From the NCBI RefSeq assembly GCF_003025005.1, contig NZ_PVSS01000005.1, positions 124,001 to 188,000 on the forward strand: a DNA stretch of 64,000 nt, written 5' to 3'. The translations under genes were made by a program, and so were the position numbers. Below, in pieces: positions 1 to 9,424 of this stretch (its first letter is position 1; every line of letters begins with the position of its first letter). Source of the stretch: Brumimicrobium mesophilum. GTDB lineage: Bacteria > Bacteroidota > Bacteroidia > Flavobacteriales_D > Crocinitomicaceae. The notes under the pieces were generated by a model that saw nothing but the letters and a program-made list of their open reading frames with translations, ran no database searches and had not been told where the DNA came from.

Positions 1-582
1 TTCATACAATCCTTGTATACTATCGTTTTTGATATGAAAATTCATATCTGAGCTTAAAACTAAAAGCTCATCATCGAGCAAACAATTTCCGAAATGCTGA
101 AAATTTGGATTATAAGGAGAAATAGTTCTTTCTTGAATAAGTACGCTGTCCTTATAAATTCTCAAGCCTTGATCCTGCAGAACAACATAAGTCCCATTAT
201 GAAAGGATATTGCATGACTTCCAGAAACCTTATTAATAAATGACAGTTTATTGATTGACTTGTTTTCTAGTGAAAAAACACCTCTATACTTGGTTGAAAA
301 CAACACTCCATTATCAATGAAATTGATATCATTAACATGCCGATTGTTTCTTCCTTGCTCTTCTTCAAGTGAATTAAATTCTTTACCATCGTAACGCATC
401 AAACCAGCACCATCAGTTCCAAACCAAATGTATCCATCATCAGACTCCTCTACTGCAAGAATAGATACTAGGTTTAAACCTTCTTGGTAGTCGAAGTTTT
501 TAAACGTATAAATTTGAGCAACTAACCTAAAAGAGCTAGTAACTAGAAAAATAATAAGAATGAGCCAACTTTGAAGTTTCAT
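1..582 (-). CDS. Two-component-regulator propeller protein, 5' part (runs off window)
   Basis: The reading frame is open from an ATG at 582 down to base 1 (194 codons) and continues outside the window. The first ~22 residues form a signal peptide (MKLQSW followed by LILIIFLVTSSF, then a cleavage-like RLVAQ). Next come propeller-blade motifs: YIWFGTDGAGLMRYDG at about residues 45-60 is the classic Reg_prop signature seen in the periplasmic sensor half of hybrid two-component systems and related Bacteroidota sensors. The rest reads as further degenerate blades. Whether the missing C-terminus carries a kinase, a LuxR-type helix-turn-helix or nothing else cannot be seen. It is transcribed in the same direction as purK, whose stop codon lies 58 bases upstream of this start. 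Confidence 0.75.
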   Translation of the reverse strand, partial: MKLQSWLILIIFLVTSSFRLVAQIYTFKNFDYQEGLNLVSILAVEESDDGYIWFGTDGAGLMRYDGKEFNSLEEEQGRNNRHVNDINFIDNGVLFSTKYRGVFSLENKSINKLSFINKVSGSHAISFHNGTYVVLQDQGLRIYKDSVLIQERTISPYNPNFQHFGNCLLDDELLVLSSDMNFHIKNDSIQGLYE

Positions 583-640
583 ATCAATTTGTCGAACTCA
601 TAAATCTACAAAAAATACTGTAAGATTTGCTATAAACCCA

Positions 641-1789
641 TTAATTCGATATCACTTTAATGGATTCCTGAACATTACGTGCTTTCAATTTAACTTCGTC
701 AAGGTGCTTTCCAGTAATTGTAATATGTCCCATCTTACGATTTGGTTTCGTAGTTGGTTTTCCATATAAATGAACATGAACTCCTTGCATACGCATCAAG
801 TTCTCAACACCTTCATATTTTGCTGGTCCTTCATGATTTTCATCACCCAACAAATTAATCATTACCCCAGGCGACTTTATTTCTGTATCACCTAACGGAA
901 GATTTAAAATAGCACGTAAATGCTGTTCAAACTGTGACACATAATTACACTCAATGGTATGATGTCCACTATTATGGGTCCTTGGAGCAACTTCATTAAC
1001 CAATAATTCTCCTTCTTGAGTCAAAAATAACTCAACTGCTAAAAGTCCAACCATATCCAGTTTTTCTATTACTTCCTTTGCTAAATTTGTTGCTTTTAAT
1101 TCAATTTCTTGAGAAATATTAGCTGGACTGAATAAAAACTCAACCAAATTTAATTTTTCACTGAATTCGCATTCAACAACAGGGAAAGTTTTCACTTCGC
1201 CATTTTCATTTCTTGCCACCAAGACGGATAGCTCCTTTGTAAAGTTAATCTTATCTTCAATTAAAGAAGGCACATCAAAAGCATTTTCAAGATCTGCACT
1301 TGATTTAATAATTGCTACTCCTTTACCGTCATAACCACCTTTTCTCATCTTCAAAATAAAGGGTATCTGATTACTGTAATCATGAAGCTCGGAGCGATCA
1401 TTAATTAGATGAAAAGGTGCAGTAGGAATCCCATTTACTTTATAAAATTCTTTTTGCAATCCCTTATCCTGAATTAATCTTAAAACACGAGGTTGAGGAA
1501 AAACTTTAACACCATTTGCTTCTAATTCTTCCAAAGCATCAACATTTATATGCTCAATTTCTACGGTCAAAACATCTTTATCCTTTCCAAATGCCATAAC
1601 ATCAGCATAAGATTGGATGTTTCCTTCAGTAAATTCATAGGCTAATGTTCCACATGGCGCAGTTTTAGAATTGTCCATTGTATAAACATGAACATCATAG
1701 TTCATTGCAGACTGAATAAGCATTCTACCTAATTGACCACCTCCTAATACACCTAATTTAAATGCATCTCCGTACCACTGTTTTTCCAT
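641..1789 (-). CDS. purK: 5-(carboxyamino)imidazole ribonucleotide synthase
   Basis: PurK makes N5-CAIR from AIR, bicarbonate and ATP in cytoplasmic purine biosynthesis. The 382-residue length fits the family. The N-terminal preATP-grasp motif LGVLGGGQLGRML lies at residues 12-24. The ATP-grasp fold follows, with KMRKGGYDGKGV around residue 147 and VNEVAPRTHNSGHHT (ligand and AIR site) around residue 265. The ATG at 1789 gives the normal PurK N-terminus with a short lead of about 10 residues. The gene is divergent from hpt, another purine gene, with a 136-base shared upstream region. purE is not in the window. Nothing is missing from the motifs I can check. Confidence 0.95.
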   Translation of the reverse strand: MEKQWYGDAFKLGVLGGGQLGRMLIQSAMNYDVHVYTMDNSKTAPCGTLAYEFTEGNIQSYADVMAFGKDKDVLTVEIEHINVDALEELEANGVKVFPQPRVLRLIQDKGLQKEFYKVNGIPTAPFHLINDRSELHDYSNQIPFILKMRKGGYDGKGVAIIKSSADLENAFDVPSLIEDKINFTKELSVLVARNENGEVKTFPVVECEFSEKLNLVEFLFSPANISQEIELKATNLAKEVIEKLDMVGLLAVELFLTQEGELLVNEVAPRTHNSGHHTIECNYVSQFEQHLRAILNLPLGDTEIKSPGVMINLLGDENHEGPAKYEGVENLMRMQGVHVHLYGKPTTKPNRKMGHITITGKHLDEVKLKARNVQESIKVISN

Positions 1790-1893
1790 TATTTTTAAGT
1801 TTTCAAAATCTTTGCGAAGTTAATGAAGCCTTTCGGAGAATAATACTTGAATCATAAAAAAGTTTATGAACAATAAAAATGTTTTAAAAATAT

Positions 1894-1901
1894 TATCTTT
1901 G
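1894..1901 (+). promoter_or_regulatory. TATCTTTG promoter box for the hpt operon
   Basis: An exact match to the Bacteroidota -7 consensus TAnnTTTG, 24 bases before the GTG of hpt. No clear TTG -33 element is seen 17-23 bases upstream. It would drive hpt-adk-obgE-PAP2. Confidence 0.6.
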
Positions 1902-1925
1902 TAGAAAGTACAAATCAAGAAATAA

Positions 1926-2453
1926 GTGCAAATACAAGATAAGAAATTCGAATTATACCTTTCTGAACAAGAAATTCTAAATTCTATAGAAGAAGTTGCT
2001 GAAAGAATAAACACCGATTACAAAGGTGAGGAAGTTGTTTTTGTTGGCGTTTTAAATGGTGCATTTATGTTCGCAGCAGACCTTATGAAAAGTATTAAAT
2101 TAACATGTGAAATATCATTTGTTAAAGTTACTTCTTACAAAGGAACTTCAAGCACTGGAAAAGTTCACGAACTTATTGGATTGAGCACAGACATCAAAGA
2201 CAAACATGTTGTTATTTTGGAAGACATCGTAGACACAGGACTCACTTTGAGTAAGCTTTATTCTATGGTTGACCACAATGCTCCTAAGTCCGTTGAAGTT
2301 GCTACACTTTTATACAAGCCAGAAGCATTCAAAGGAAAATATCCACCAAAATATTATGGAATAAAAATTCCTAATAAGTTTATTGTTGGATATGGTTTGG
2401 ACTACTTAGAATTCGGAAGGAATTCAAGAGAAATTTATAAGATAATAGAATAA
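1926..2453 (+). CDS. hpt: Hypoxanthine phosphoribosyltransferase
   Basis: Salvages hypoxanthine (and usually guanine) to IMP/GMP with PRPP. The PRPP-binding signature VVILEDIVDTGLTL is at about residues 97-110, and the typical GVLNGAFMFAADL segment is near residue 40. The length of 175 residues is normal for bacterial HPRT. The start is a GTG (VQIQDKKF) lying 24 bases after a TATCTTTG box; no upstream ATG exists in frame. adk follows after 8 bases, so the two are co-transcribed, and the group with divergent purK links salvage with de novo purine synthesis. Confidence 0.93.
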   Translation: MQIQDKKFELYLSEQEILNSIEEVAERINTDYKGEEVVFVGVLNGAFMFAADLMKSIKLTCEISFVKVTSYKGTSSTGKVHELIGLSTDIKDKHVVILEDIVDTGLTLSKLYSMVDHNAPKSVEVATLLYKPEAFKGKYPPKYYGIKIPNKFIVGYGLDYLEFGRNSREIYKIIE

Positions 2454-2461
2454 AAAGCAAT

Positions 2462-3040
2462 ATGTTAAATTTAGTATTCTTCGGACCACCTGGAGCTGGA
2501 AAAGGTACCCAATCAGCGCAAATCATTAACAGATATGGACTAGTTCATTTATCTACAGGTGATATTTTCAGATACAACATTGGAAATAAAACTGAGTTAG
2601 GTAAATTAGCTAAGTCATATATTGACAAAGGACAATTAGTGCCTGATGAAGTAACGATCAACATGCTAAAATCTGAAGTCAACAAAATTGAAAATCCAAA
2701 AGGTTTTATTTTTGATGGTTTTCCAAGAACTACATTTCAAGCTGAAGTTTTAGATTCATTTTTAGAAGAAAAAGGAACTAAAGTAGCCGGAATGATATCA
2801 TTGGAGGTTCCAGAAGCTGAATTAAAAGAAAGATTGCGTAAGCGAGCGATTGATTCAGGAAGAGCGGATGATGCCAATCCAGAAATTATTGCAAACAGAA
2901 TTTCGGTTTACAACAATGAAACTGCACCGGTGAAAGTTTTCTATGATAAACAAGAAAAACTTCATGCAATAAAAGGAGTTGGAAGTATAGATGAGATCAC
3001 GAACGATATTATAAAAACAATAGAATCCCTTAAAGATTAA
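2462..3040 (+). CDS. adk: Adenylate kinase (short-lid type)
   Basis: Catalyses ATP + AMP = 2 ADP in the cytoplasm. The P-loop GPPGAGKGT is at residues 8-16, the AMP-binding STGDIFR at 32-38 and GFPRT near 84. The lid region is short: RKRAIDSGRADD leads directly into the ENRI-like ANRISVYNNET, with no zinc-finger cysteines. This gives 192 residues instead of the ~215 of long-lid bacterial enzymes, and the short form is common in Bacteroidota. The gene sits 8 bases after hpt and 4 bases before obgE in one operon. Confidence 0.96.
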   Translation: MLNLVFFGPPGAGKGTQSAQIINRYGLVHLSTGDIFRYNIGNKTELGKLAKSYIDKGQLVPDEVTINMLKSEVNKIENPKGFIFDGFPRTTFQAEVLDSFLEEKGTKVAGMISLEVPEAELKERLRKRAIDSGRADDANPEIIANRISVYNNETAPVKVFYDKQEKLHAIKGVGSIDEITNDIIKTIESLKD

Positions 3041-3044
3041 TTGA

Positions 3045-4040
3045 ATGGCTTCAGATAACTTTGTAGATTACGTTAAGGTTTACTGCCGATCAGGTAAAGG
3101 TGGGTCAGGTTCTCGTCATATGAGAAGAGAACGACATATTCCTAAAGGAGGTCCTGATGGTGGAGATGGTGGTCGTGGTGGACATGTTATCATTAGAGGA
3201 AACAAACAAATGTGGACTTTACTTCACTTGAAATTCCAAAAGCATACGAAAGCTGATCACGGTAAAAGTGGAGGTGCACAGCAAAGAACTGGTGCCGAAG
3301 GAGATGATGCCTACATTGACGTTCCAGTTGGAACAATAGTTCGAGATTCTGAAACCAACGAAATTCTTTTCGAGATAGATGAAGATGGACAAGAGGTAAT
3401 CATCAAAAGAGGTGGTAAAGGTGGTAGAGGAAATACTCATTTCAAAAGTTCTACAAACCGCTCACCTGATTATGCGCAACCTGGAGAGGACGAACAAGAA
3501 GGATGGACAATTTTAGAATTAAAAATTCTTGCCGATGTTGGTTTAGTAGGTTTCCCAAATGCTGGAAAAAGTACACTTTTATCTGTACTTTCTGCAGCAA
3601 AGCCAGAAATTGCGGACTATGCATTTACAACCCTTCGTCCTAATCTAGGAATAGTGAGTTACAGAGGAAATCGTTCCTTTGTGATGGCAGACATTCCTGG
3701 AATAATTGAAGGAGCACATGAAGGAAAAGGACTTGGATTAAGATTCTTAAGACATATCGAGCGAAATTCAATCTTATTGTTCCTTATTCCTGCTGACAGT
3801 GATGATATCGCTAAGGAATTTGCAGTTCTTGTAAATGAATTGAGGCAATATAATCCACAGTTATTAGACAAGGAAAGAATTCTTGCCATTTCAAAATCAG
3901 ATATGCTGGACGATGAATTGAAAGATGAAATCAGAGCGGAATTACCTGATAATATTAAATCATTGTTTATTTCTTCTGTTGCAAACCAGAATCTTAATGA
4001 ATTAAAGGATTTAATCTGGAACACGTTGGATCATGATTGA
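3045..4040 (+). CDS. obgE: Obg-family GTPase
   Basis: Ribosome-associated GTPase involved in 50S maturation and stress control. The glycine-rich Obg domain fills residues 1-160 ([21 protein letters not shown]). The G domain follows, with G1 GFPNAGKST near residue 168, the switch segment TTLRPNLG and G3 DIPG. G4 reads SKSD in place of NKxD, a known variant among Obg proteins of this phylum. At 331 residues it lacks the extra C-terminal OCT domain found in some Gram-positive Obg proteins. Its last 8 bases overlap the start of the PAP2 gene, which implies translational coupling. Confidence 0.95.
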   Translation: MASDNFVDYVKVYCRSGKGGSGSRHMRRERHIPKGGPDGGDGGRGGHVIIRGNKQMWTLLHLKFQKHTKADHGKSGGAQQRTGAEGDDAYIDVPVGTIVRDSETNEILFEIDEDGQEVIIKRGGKGGRGNTHFKSSTNRSPDYAQPGEDEQEGWTILELKILADVGLVGFPNAGKSTLLSVLSAAKPEIADYAFTTLRPNLGIVSYRGNRSFVMADIPGIIEGAHEGKGLGLRFLRHIERNSILLFLIPADSDDIAKEFAVLVNELRQYNPQLLDKERILAISKSDMLDDELKDEIRAELPDNIKSLFISSVANQNLNELKDLIWNTLDHD

Positions 4041-4617
4041 TTGGTTAAAGGAAATTGAACAAACTATTCTTATTTCAATAAATGGAGCGAACACTCCTTT
4101 ATTGGATTTTTTAATGTGGTGGGTAAGTGACAAGTTTATTTGGTTTCCATTTTACATTTTTCTTTTTGTACTTGTTTATATAAAGTATTCACTTAAACAT
4201 GCTTTATGGTTTACCGCCTTTGGTTTGGCAGCAGTTGGGCTAGCAGATTTCACGGCTAACTTTGGATTCAAGCATACAATTATGCGTTACAGGCCCTCCC
4301 ATCATTTAACGCTTGGTGAGCAATTGCGTTATCATGAAATAAAAGCAGATGATTTTTACAGAGGAGGTAAATATGGTTTTATATCTGGACATGCGACCAA
4401 TTCTTTCGCAATTGCAGTTATGTTTTTACAACAATTGAAAGGAAAAATAAAATTCATTGTTCCAATCCTACTATTTTGGGCGATACTCGTTAGCTATAGC
4501 AGAATGTACTTAGGTGTTCATTATCCAACAGACATAATTGGAGGAGCTATTTGGGGTTCTTTAATAGCGCTATTGTTTCACTGGATTTACAGAAAAACAA
4601 TTTTAAAAGCAGTTTAA
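4033..4617 (+). CDS. PAP2-family membrane phosphatase
   Basis: Integral-membrane phosphatase of the PAP2 superfamily, which typically acts on undecaprenyl pyrophosphate, phosphatidylglycerophosphate or similar lipid phosphates. All three catalytic motifs are visible: a KxxxxxxRP-type block [16 protein letters not shown], and [12 protein letters not shown]. Several hydrophobic helices surround them. The gene begins inside the end of obgE (8-base overlap) and ends with a 4-base overlap against the convergent acyltransferase. The substrate cannot be decided from sequence; an undecaprenyl-diphosphatase role is possible. Confidence 0.88.
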   Translation: MIDWLKEIEQTILISINGANTPLLDFLMWWVSDKFIWFPFYIFLFVLVYIKYSLKHALWFTAFGLAAVGLADFTANFGFKHTIMRYRPSHHLTLGEQLRYHEIKADDFYRGGKYGFISGHATNSFAIAVMFLQQLKGKIKFIVPILLFWAILVSYSRMYLGVHYPTDIIGGAIWGSLIALLFHWIYRKTILKAV

Positions 4618-5936
4618 GATACAGGAATCAGTCTTTGGATTTCTTTTTCAATTGCATTTCTTTCCTCAACAATTTTAGAGACGTCTTTGTTAGAGACATA
4701 GTTCATCTTTTTATTTAAATTGTATGCCTCGAACCATTTATAAGCTATAACTCCAGAAATTGGAAGTACAACCATAAAATATAACACCCCTATAATTGAA
4801 GACCAATCGAGTAATTTTACCAGTAAAATTATAATTGGAATATTAAAAAGAGCTATCGCAACAAAGCCTAAGAGCATTTTTACACTTCCCCAAAAGACTT
4901 TTCGTTTGAAAGATTTTTCAATAAAATTCTTAATGAATTTATAAGGTAAATAGCAATGAATAACACCCAAAATCATTACAGGTGCCAAGCTGAATAAAAA
5001 TAAATAATCTTTAAATTTATTTCTTAAATTATTTTCAACTTTATACAAAGGTGTTTCTTCTAATTCCTCTTTTTTTAAGCGCGTGAAATAATCCTCAAGT
5101 CTTTGCTTTAATACCATTAACTCTTTATTCTCTTCTACTTTATTCTCATTGAACCAAATCGCTAAATTCCGTGAATACTCCCACCTTTGTAATAAAGGAA
5201 TTCTAAAGTTAGAATCCACAGCATTCATACCCTTTCTGGTAATGCGCATTACATTTTCATGGAAAGGAGCCATGGCTGCTTTTCTTACATCAGTTATCTG
5301 CTTTCGCATATCCTTTTCCATTAATAAGGTCAAATCCAAAATAGTTTTACTAGGATCCTTCTCATAGGCCTCTTTGTAATCATTTAAACATATAGGATCA
5401 CCATTGGAAACAACACAATCGCTGCCCAGCGTATTGGGTTCAGAATAATTTGCACCAACTGCCTGCAGGTAGATTTTCTTTTTCCAATTAATTCTCTCAA
5501 GAGATAAAAATCCTATTCTAACAGCTCCTTTTTTAACAGATTTCAGTCGCCTTATAAAAACATCATCTGTAAAACCCTCCGCAAAAACTATAATACTTCT
5601 TCCACCTTTTAAAAGTCTGGCACATTCCTTAAAAACTTCTTCATTTTTCGCCTTGGTATCCTCTCCGTCATGTTTTCTGTATATAGGCAACATGTGAGAC
5701 GCCCAGAGTATTGGTTTAAGGAAAGGCTTAAATATATCGGACCTTGTCATAAAGAAGACAATAGGACGTTGACTTCCAACCACCGCTAAAGGATCCATAA
5801 AAGACGCAGCATGATTACTCATATAAATAGTACGTGCATATCTTTTTTTAGGCTGATTTACATTTCTAAATCTAGGATAATAAACCCATAGAGTGATTTT
5901 CAAAATGAATTTCATAAGAAAGTACAATATCCTCAT
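4614..5936 (-). CDS. Lysophospholipid acyltransferase (PlsC-like) with C-terminal membrane region
   Basis: The N-terminal ~230 residues are a glycerolipid acyltransferase domain. The catalytic NHxxxxD motif is seen as NHAASFMD at about residues 41-48, and a later FAEGFTDD block matches the FPEG acceptor-binding motif. A charged linker of roughly residues 230-310 follows, then two or more strong hydrophobic segments (FLFSLAPVMILGVIH, IALFNIPIIILLVKLL, VLYFMVVLPISGVIAY). The 440-residue length is about twice that of plain PlsC but fits long Bacteroidota acyltransferases. A role in membrane phospholipid synthesis or remodelling is likely. The gene is monocistronic and convergent with the PAP2 gene. 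Confidence 0.85.
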   Translation of the reverse strand: MRILYFLMKFILKITLWVYYPRFRNVNQPKKRYARTIYMSNHAASFMDPLAVVGSQRPIVFFMTRSDIFKPFLKPILWASHMLPIYRKHDGEDTKAKNEEVFKECARLLKGGRSIIVFAEGFTDDVFIRRLKSVKKGAVRIGFLSLERINWKKKIYLQAVGANYSEPNTLGSDCVVSNGDPICLNDYKEAYEKDPSKTILDLTLLMEKDMRKQITDVRKAAMAPFHENVMRITRKGMNAVDSNFRIPLLQRWEYSRNLAIWFNENKVEENKELMVLKQRLEDYFTRLKKEELEETPLYKVENNLRNKFKDYLFLFSLAPVMILGVIHCYLPYKFIKNFIEKSFKRKVFWGSVKMLLGFVAIALFNIPIIILLVKLLDWSSIIGVLYFMVVLPISGVIAYKWFEAYNLNKKMNYVSNKDVSKIVEERNAIEKEIQRLIPVS

Positions 5937-6006
5937 AATTTAATTTTTGCTGTATTTGGAGCTGCAAAATTAAACTTTTTAAAATATGAACAATTAAAAA
6001 AAGAGA

Positions 6007-7263
6007 TTAGGAGAATTCCTTAAAATTTATTCTCAAAAAATTTCCGTTATCAAAACCTTGGAACAAATCTCCGTTTAACTGTTCTGTTAACGCAGAAATG
6101 AGGATTGAATTTACATCATCGGATTCTATGAAATCCATTTCTGATTCAAATTTCGTTAACTCATCATCTTGGATAACAAAGCTGTAAGCTCCTTTAACAC
6201 TACCCTTCATGAGCTTAAAATCTAGGTTGACCAGCTTATCATCTTTTAATTGACCAGTCCAGTAAAAGATGATCTCAGTGATCAACAAGCCTAGAGGAAC
6301 TAAAACATCAATTCCAAAATGTTCTATTTCCAACTTAGGCTGAAAACTAGTATTCAAACTATTAGAAGTACTTTTTAGGTAATTGATTAAATCATTCAAA
6401 TAAGATATCGGGTTCACCAAATTCATCTCCATAGATTTGTAAATATTTTGATGAATGAAAGCCATTACATGTACCCTATCATGAATTTCCTGCAAAGAAT
6501 TCTTGTTAATTGTTTTTTCTTTATTGATATATAAATGAAGAATACTTGAAATGATTTGTAAATTATTGGTTACACGGTGATGTACCTCTTGAATTAAAGT
6601 TTCTTGTTTTTGGTGTTGCGATTTAAGCGTAAAAAACTGATTAGATAAAGTATCGACAGCACTATCTAAATCGGTGCTTTTTCTCCCCAAAATAGTAACT
6701 AGTTCTTCCCTTACATCTTCTAATTCAGAAGCTTTATTAATTTTAACTAAATTACCAATTGCTATAGAAATGACAACTTCTATTATTTTTTGATGGTATT
6801 CTTTATAAAAATTTTTATGTGGATGTTTACTTGTTAAAACAGCACAGACTTCATTATCTAATTTAATAGGTACAACTAATTCTGAACGAAATTCTAAAAC
6901 ATTTTTAGGAAAAAAGTTATTGTTTAGTGAAATATCTTCAACCAACAATGATTCCCCTTTCTCTGCAACAATCCTCATATGAAATTGATCATATGAAACC
7001 AATGAAGAATCAGATTTTTTTTCCAAATCGAAAGAAGCTAATTTAGAAAACGAGTTGTTTTGTGTATCAATTTTGTAGATCTCACAATCTAGAAAATTAA
7101 ACTCATTGGACACATCACAAACCAAAATATTAAAAACCTCTTCTACCGTTTTAGCAGATACAATATTCAGGCTAAATTTATTGATTAAATCTAAAAAATC
7201 AGAAAGTTTAAATTCATCAACTGAAGTCTTATCAATGATTTTATTTAGCAGAATGTCAGTCAT
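6007..7263 (-). CDS. GAF / HisKA_2 histidine-kinase-like protein with degenerate ATPase domain
   Basis: Residues ~20-180 look like a GAF sensor domain. A short coiled coil follows, then a HisKA_2 dimerisation/phosphoacceptor segment with HHRVTNNLQIISSILHLYI near residue 230, in which the acceptor histidine is kept. The C-terminal domain has the fold order of an HATPase (PLGLLITEIIFYW, then QLNGDLF and LRINFKEF). However, the Mg-ATP asparagine of the N box is replaced (TEIIFYW where NELVTNA is usual), and no DxGxG is recognisable (QDDELTKFE). It therefore looks like a pseudokinase or a phosphotransfer scaffold. No response regulator is adjacent. It has no membrane helices, so it is probably cytoplasmic. 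Confidence 0.75.
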   Translation of the reverse strand: MTDILLNKIIDKTSVDEFKLSDFLDLINKFSLNIVSAKTVEEVFNILVCDVSNEFNFLDCEIYKIDTQNNSFSKLASFDLEKKSDSSLVSYDQFHMRIVAEKGESLLVEDISLNNNFFPKNVLEFRSELVVPIKLDNEVCAVLTSKHPHKNFYKEYHQKIIEVVISIAIGNLVKINKASELEDVREELVTILGRKSTDLDSAVDTLSNQFFTLKSQHQKQETLIQEVHHRVTNNLQIISSILHLYINKEKTINKNSLQEIHDRVHVMAFIHQNIYKSMEMNLVNPISYLNDLINYLKSTSNSLNTSFQPKLEIEHFGIDVLVPLGLLITEIIFYWTGQLKDDKLVNLDFKLMKGSVKGAYSFVIQDDELTKFESEMDFIESDDVNSILISALTEQLNGDLFQGFDNGNFLRINFKEFS

Positions 7264-7474
7264 GTCTTGGTAACGTTTGTACCAAATTAATTAAATTAAT
7301 TATATAACCTTATTCAACAATGCTGAAATCATAATAAAATTCGACCAATTGACGAAAATCATCGTTATATCATAAAAAATCCTAAAATATAAAGAAAAAT
7401 CGGATAAACAATGGAAAATAAGACAATTTTATCTGATTAAGAATAAATCCTTAAATTCGTAACCTGAAAATCTT

Positions 7475-7849
7475 TTATCGTTGCACTTTTCGCTTAGATC
7501 TCGACAACACAATAATTTCGATAAGTGGTGGAATGAGTAAAAATAATGAACCCCATCTAGTAACTGTAAAAACCCAGTCACCCTGAACTGAAAAAAGCGG
7601 CAATGGAATTACTACAGCAATAAGACCTAGATAATATAACCAATTGTACCAAGGCATTTTCTTTTGAAAGTAACGTTTTATTAGTTGTGTTAGAATATAT
7701 ACAATCACAGCAATTAAAAAACCTGTTGGCAAAGTTCTCAAATCTACAATTTGGTCTGCCAACATATAATAAATAAAAACATATAAAGCAGTAGCAATCA
7801 ATATAATTAATAACAAATACGCAAGCCCTTTATTCAATTTATTCTTCAC
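7475..7849 (-). CDS. Small four-helix membrane protein of unknown function
   Basis: About 124 residues with four hydrophobic segments (AYLLLIILIATALYVFIYYM, LPTGFLIAVIVYILTQLI, WLYYLGLIAVVIPLPLF, WGSLFLLIPPLIEIIVL) and a basic C-terminal tail. I do not recognise the family. The frame extends to a GTG at 7873, but that codon overlaps a consensus promoter box (TAACTTTG with TTG 18 bases upstream). I therefore take the in-frame GTG at 7849, which gives a basic N-terminus (KNKLNKG) and an 18-20-base leader. It stands alone, divergent from the peptidase gene. Confidence 0.6.
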   Translation of the reverse strand: MKNKLNKGLAYLLLIILIATALYVFIYYMLADQIVDLRTLPTGFLIAVIVYILTQLIKRYFQKKMPWYNWLYYLGLIAVVIPLPLFSVQGDWVFTVTRWGSLFLLIPPLIEIIVLSRSKRKVQR

Positions 7850-7872
7850 AATTCCTAAGTTTAAGTCCTTCA

Positions 7873-7901
7873 CAAAGTTAATTGATTCTATGGATATTCA
7901 A
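7873..7901 (-). promoter_or_regulatory. Consensus promoter TTG-N18-TAACTTTG
   Basis: On the minus strand TTG (7901-7899) is followed by 18 bases and TAACTTTG (7880-7873), an exact match to the Bacteroidota TTG-N17-23-TAnnTTTG pattern. It points at the small membrane protein gene and places the transcription start near 7868. Confidence 0.65.
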
Positions 7902-8014
7902 AACGCTTAAATTCTTGAATATGGATGATGAATCCAAAACGTACGCTTCCACTTTTACCCAAAATCATCATTTTAATATTTATTAGTAATTTCAGCATTT
8001 TAACTTATTGTAAA

Positions 8015-9406
8015 ATGCAATTGAGAAAGATCATACTATCACTTGTAATGTTGAGTGTTTACACTTTCCATTATGGACAAGAAAACAATTATACTGAAGA
8101 CAGCCTGATGCTTAGAAACATCTATTCTGAGGCGCTCGAAAACGGAAAAGCCTATGAAGACTTACGAAGTTTATGTAAAGATGTAGGCGCTAGACTTTCT
8201 GGTTCCGTAAGTGCAGAAATGGCAGTTCAATGGGGATATCACAAATTGAAAGAATACGATTTTGACACCGTTTATTTTCAAGAAATCATGGTTCCACATT
8301 GGGAAAGAGGAACAAAGGAAAACGGTTATTTTCAATCAAAAGACGGGAAAATAACAAAAGTAAATATGTTAGCACTAGGTGGTTCTATACCTACAAACGG
8401 CATAATGTCTGGTGAAATTACAATGTTTAAAAACCGAGATGCATTATTAAAAGCAAAAAAAGAGGAAATCGAAGGAAAAATTGTGTTTATCGCTCAACCA
8501 ATGGATCAAAAAATGATAACTACTTTTCAAGCTTACGGAGCTTGCTATCCGATTCGAGGTTATGGCGCAATTGACGCAGCAAGACTTGGTGCAAAAGCAG
8601 TTATTATTCGTTCGCTAAGCTTGAGTGAACACGAACATGCACACACTGGTACAATGCACTACGAAGAAGGAATAAAGAAAATTCCTGCAGCAGCAATATC
8701 CACCAAAGACGCCACCATTTTAGAAAAATTAATTACTGAAAGTAAAGACAAATTTACTTTTCACTTCGAAATGGACTGTAAGGTATTACCAGACATAAAA
8801 TCTCACAATGTAATTGCAGAATTAAAAGGTTCTGAAAATCCGAACAACATTATTACAATTGGTGGACATATAGATTCATGGGATGTTGGTGAAGGTGCAC
8901 ACGATGATGGCGCTGGAATTGTTCATTCGATGGAAGCATTGAGAATTTTGAAAGAGATGGGATATAAACCAAACAATACTTTACGTGTAGTTTTCTTTAT
9001 GAATGAAGAAAACGGAAATATGGGAGGGAAAACCTATGCTAAAAAAGTAAAAGCGAGTGGTGAGAATCATATTTTAGCAGTAGAAAGTGACCGTGGCGGA
9101 TTTTCTCCTCGTGGGTTTTCTGTAGATGGAAATCAAGAACATTTAGATTTAGTGAAATCTTTTGAAAAATTATTTAAACCGTATTTACTTCACCATTTCG
9201 AATTTGGTTATGGCGGTGTAGATATCGGACCTTTGAAAGATGAATTTGAAAACATCGGTTTGATTGGCTTTGTTCCAGATAGTCAGCGTTATTTTGACTT
9301 CCATCACAATGCGAATGACATATTCGAAAATGTGAATAAAAGAGAATTAGAATTGGGCGCAGGGAGTTTGAGCGCTTTGCTTTATTTATTGGATAGGTAC
9401 TGGTAG
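8015..9406 (+). CDS. Secreted M28-family metallopeptidase (carboxypeptidase Q-like)
   Basis: A zinc aminopeptidase/carboxypeptidase of family M28 with an intervening PA-type domain. The zinc ligands are visible in order: GGHIDSWD (His), HDDGAG (bridging Asp), NEENGNMGG (Glu-Glu), ESDRGG (Asp) and DFHHNANDIF (His). The ATG at 8015 starts a clean signal peptide (MQLRKIILSLVMLSVYTFHYGQ). The frame continues upstream to an ATG at 7925, but that adds a second hydrophobic stretch, so 8015 is preferred; this is inference. The mature enzyme of ~440 residues would be periplasmic or secreted and digest peptides for nutrition. It has no type IX sorting domain at its C-terminus. Confidence 0.85.
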   Translation: MQLRKIILSLVMLSVYTFHYGQENNYTEDSLMLRNIYSEALENGKAYEDLRSLCKDVGARLSGSVSAEMAVQWGYHKLKEYDFDTVYFQEIMVPHWERGTKENGYFQSKDGKITKVNMLALGGSIPTNGIMSGEITMFKNRDALLKAKKEEIEGKIVFIAQPMDQKMITTFQAYGACYPIRGYGAIDAARLGAKAVIIRSLSLSEHEHAHTGTMHYEEGIKKIPAAAISTKDATILEKLITESKDKFTFHFEMDCKVLPDIKSHNVIAELKGSENPNNIITIGGHIDSWDVGEGAHDDGAGIVHSMEALRILKEMGYKPNNTLRVVFFMNEENGNMGGKTYAKKVKASGENHILAVESDRGGFSPRGFSVDGNQEHLDLVKSFEKLFKPYLLHHFEFGYGGVDIGPLKDEFENIGLIGFVPDSQRYFDFHHNANDIFENVNKRELELGAGSLSALLYLLDRYW

Positions 9407-9424
9407 TGGCACCTACGCAAATCA

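Noticed and set aside
3045-4040. Loss of GTPase function in ObgE because G4 reads SKSD instead of NKxD
   Set aside because: This substitution is common in the family within Bacteroidota, and all other G motifs are intact.
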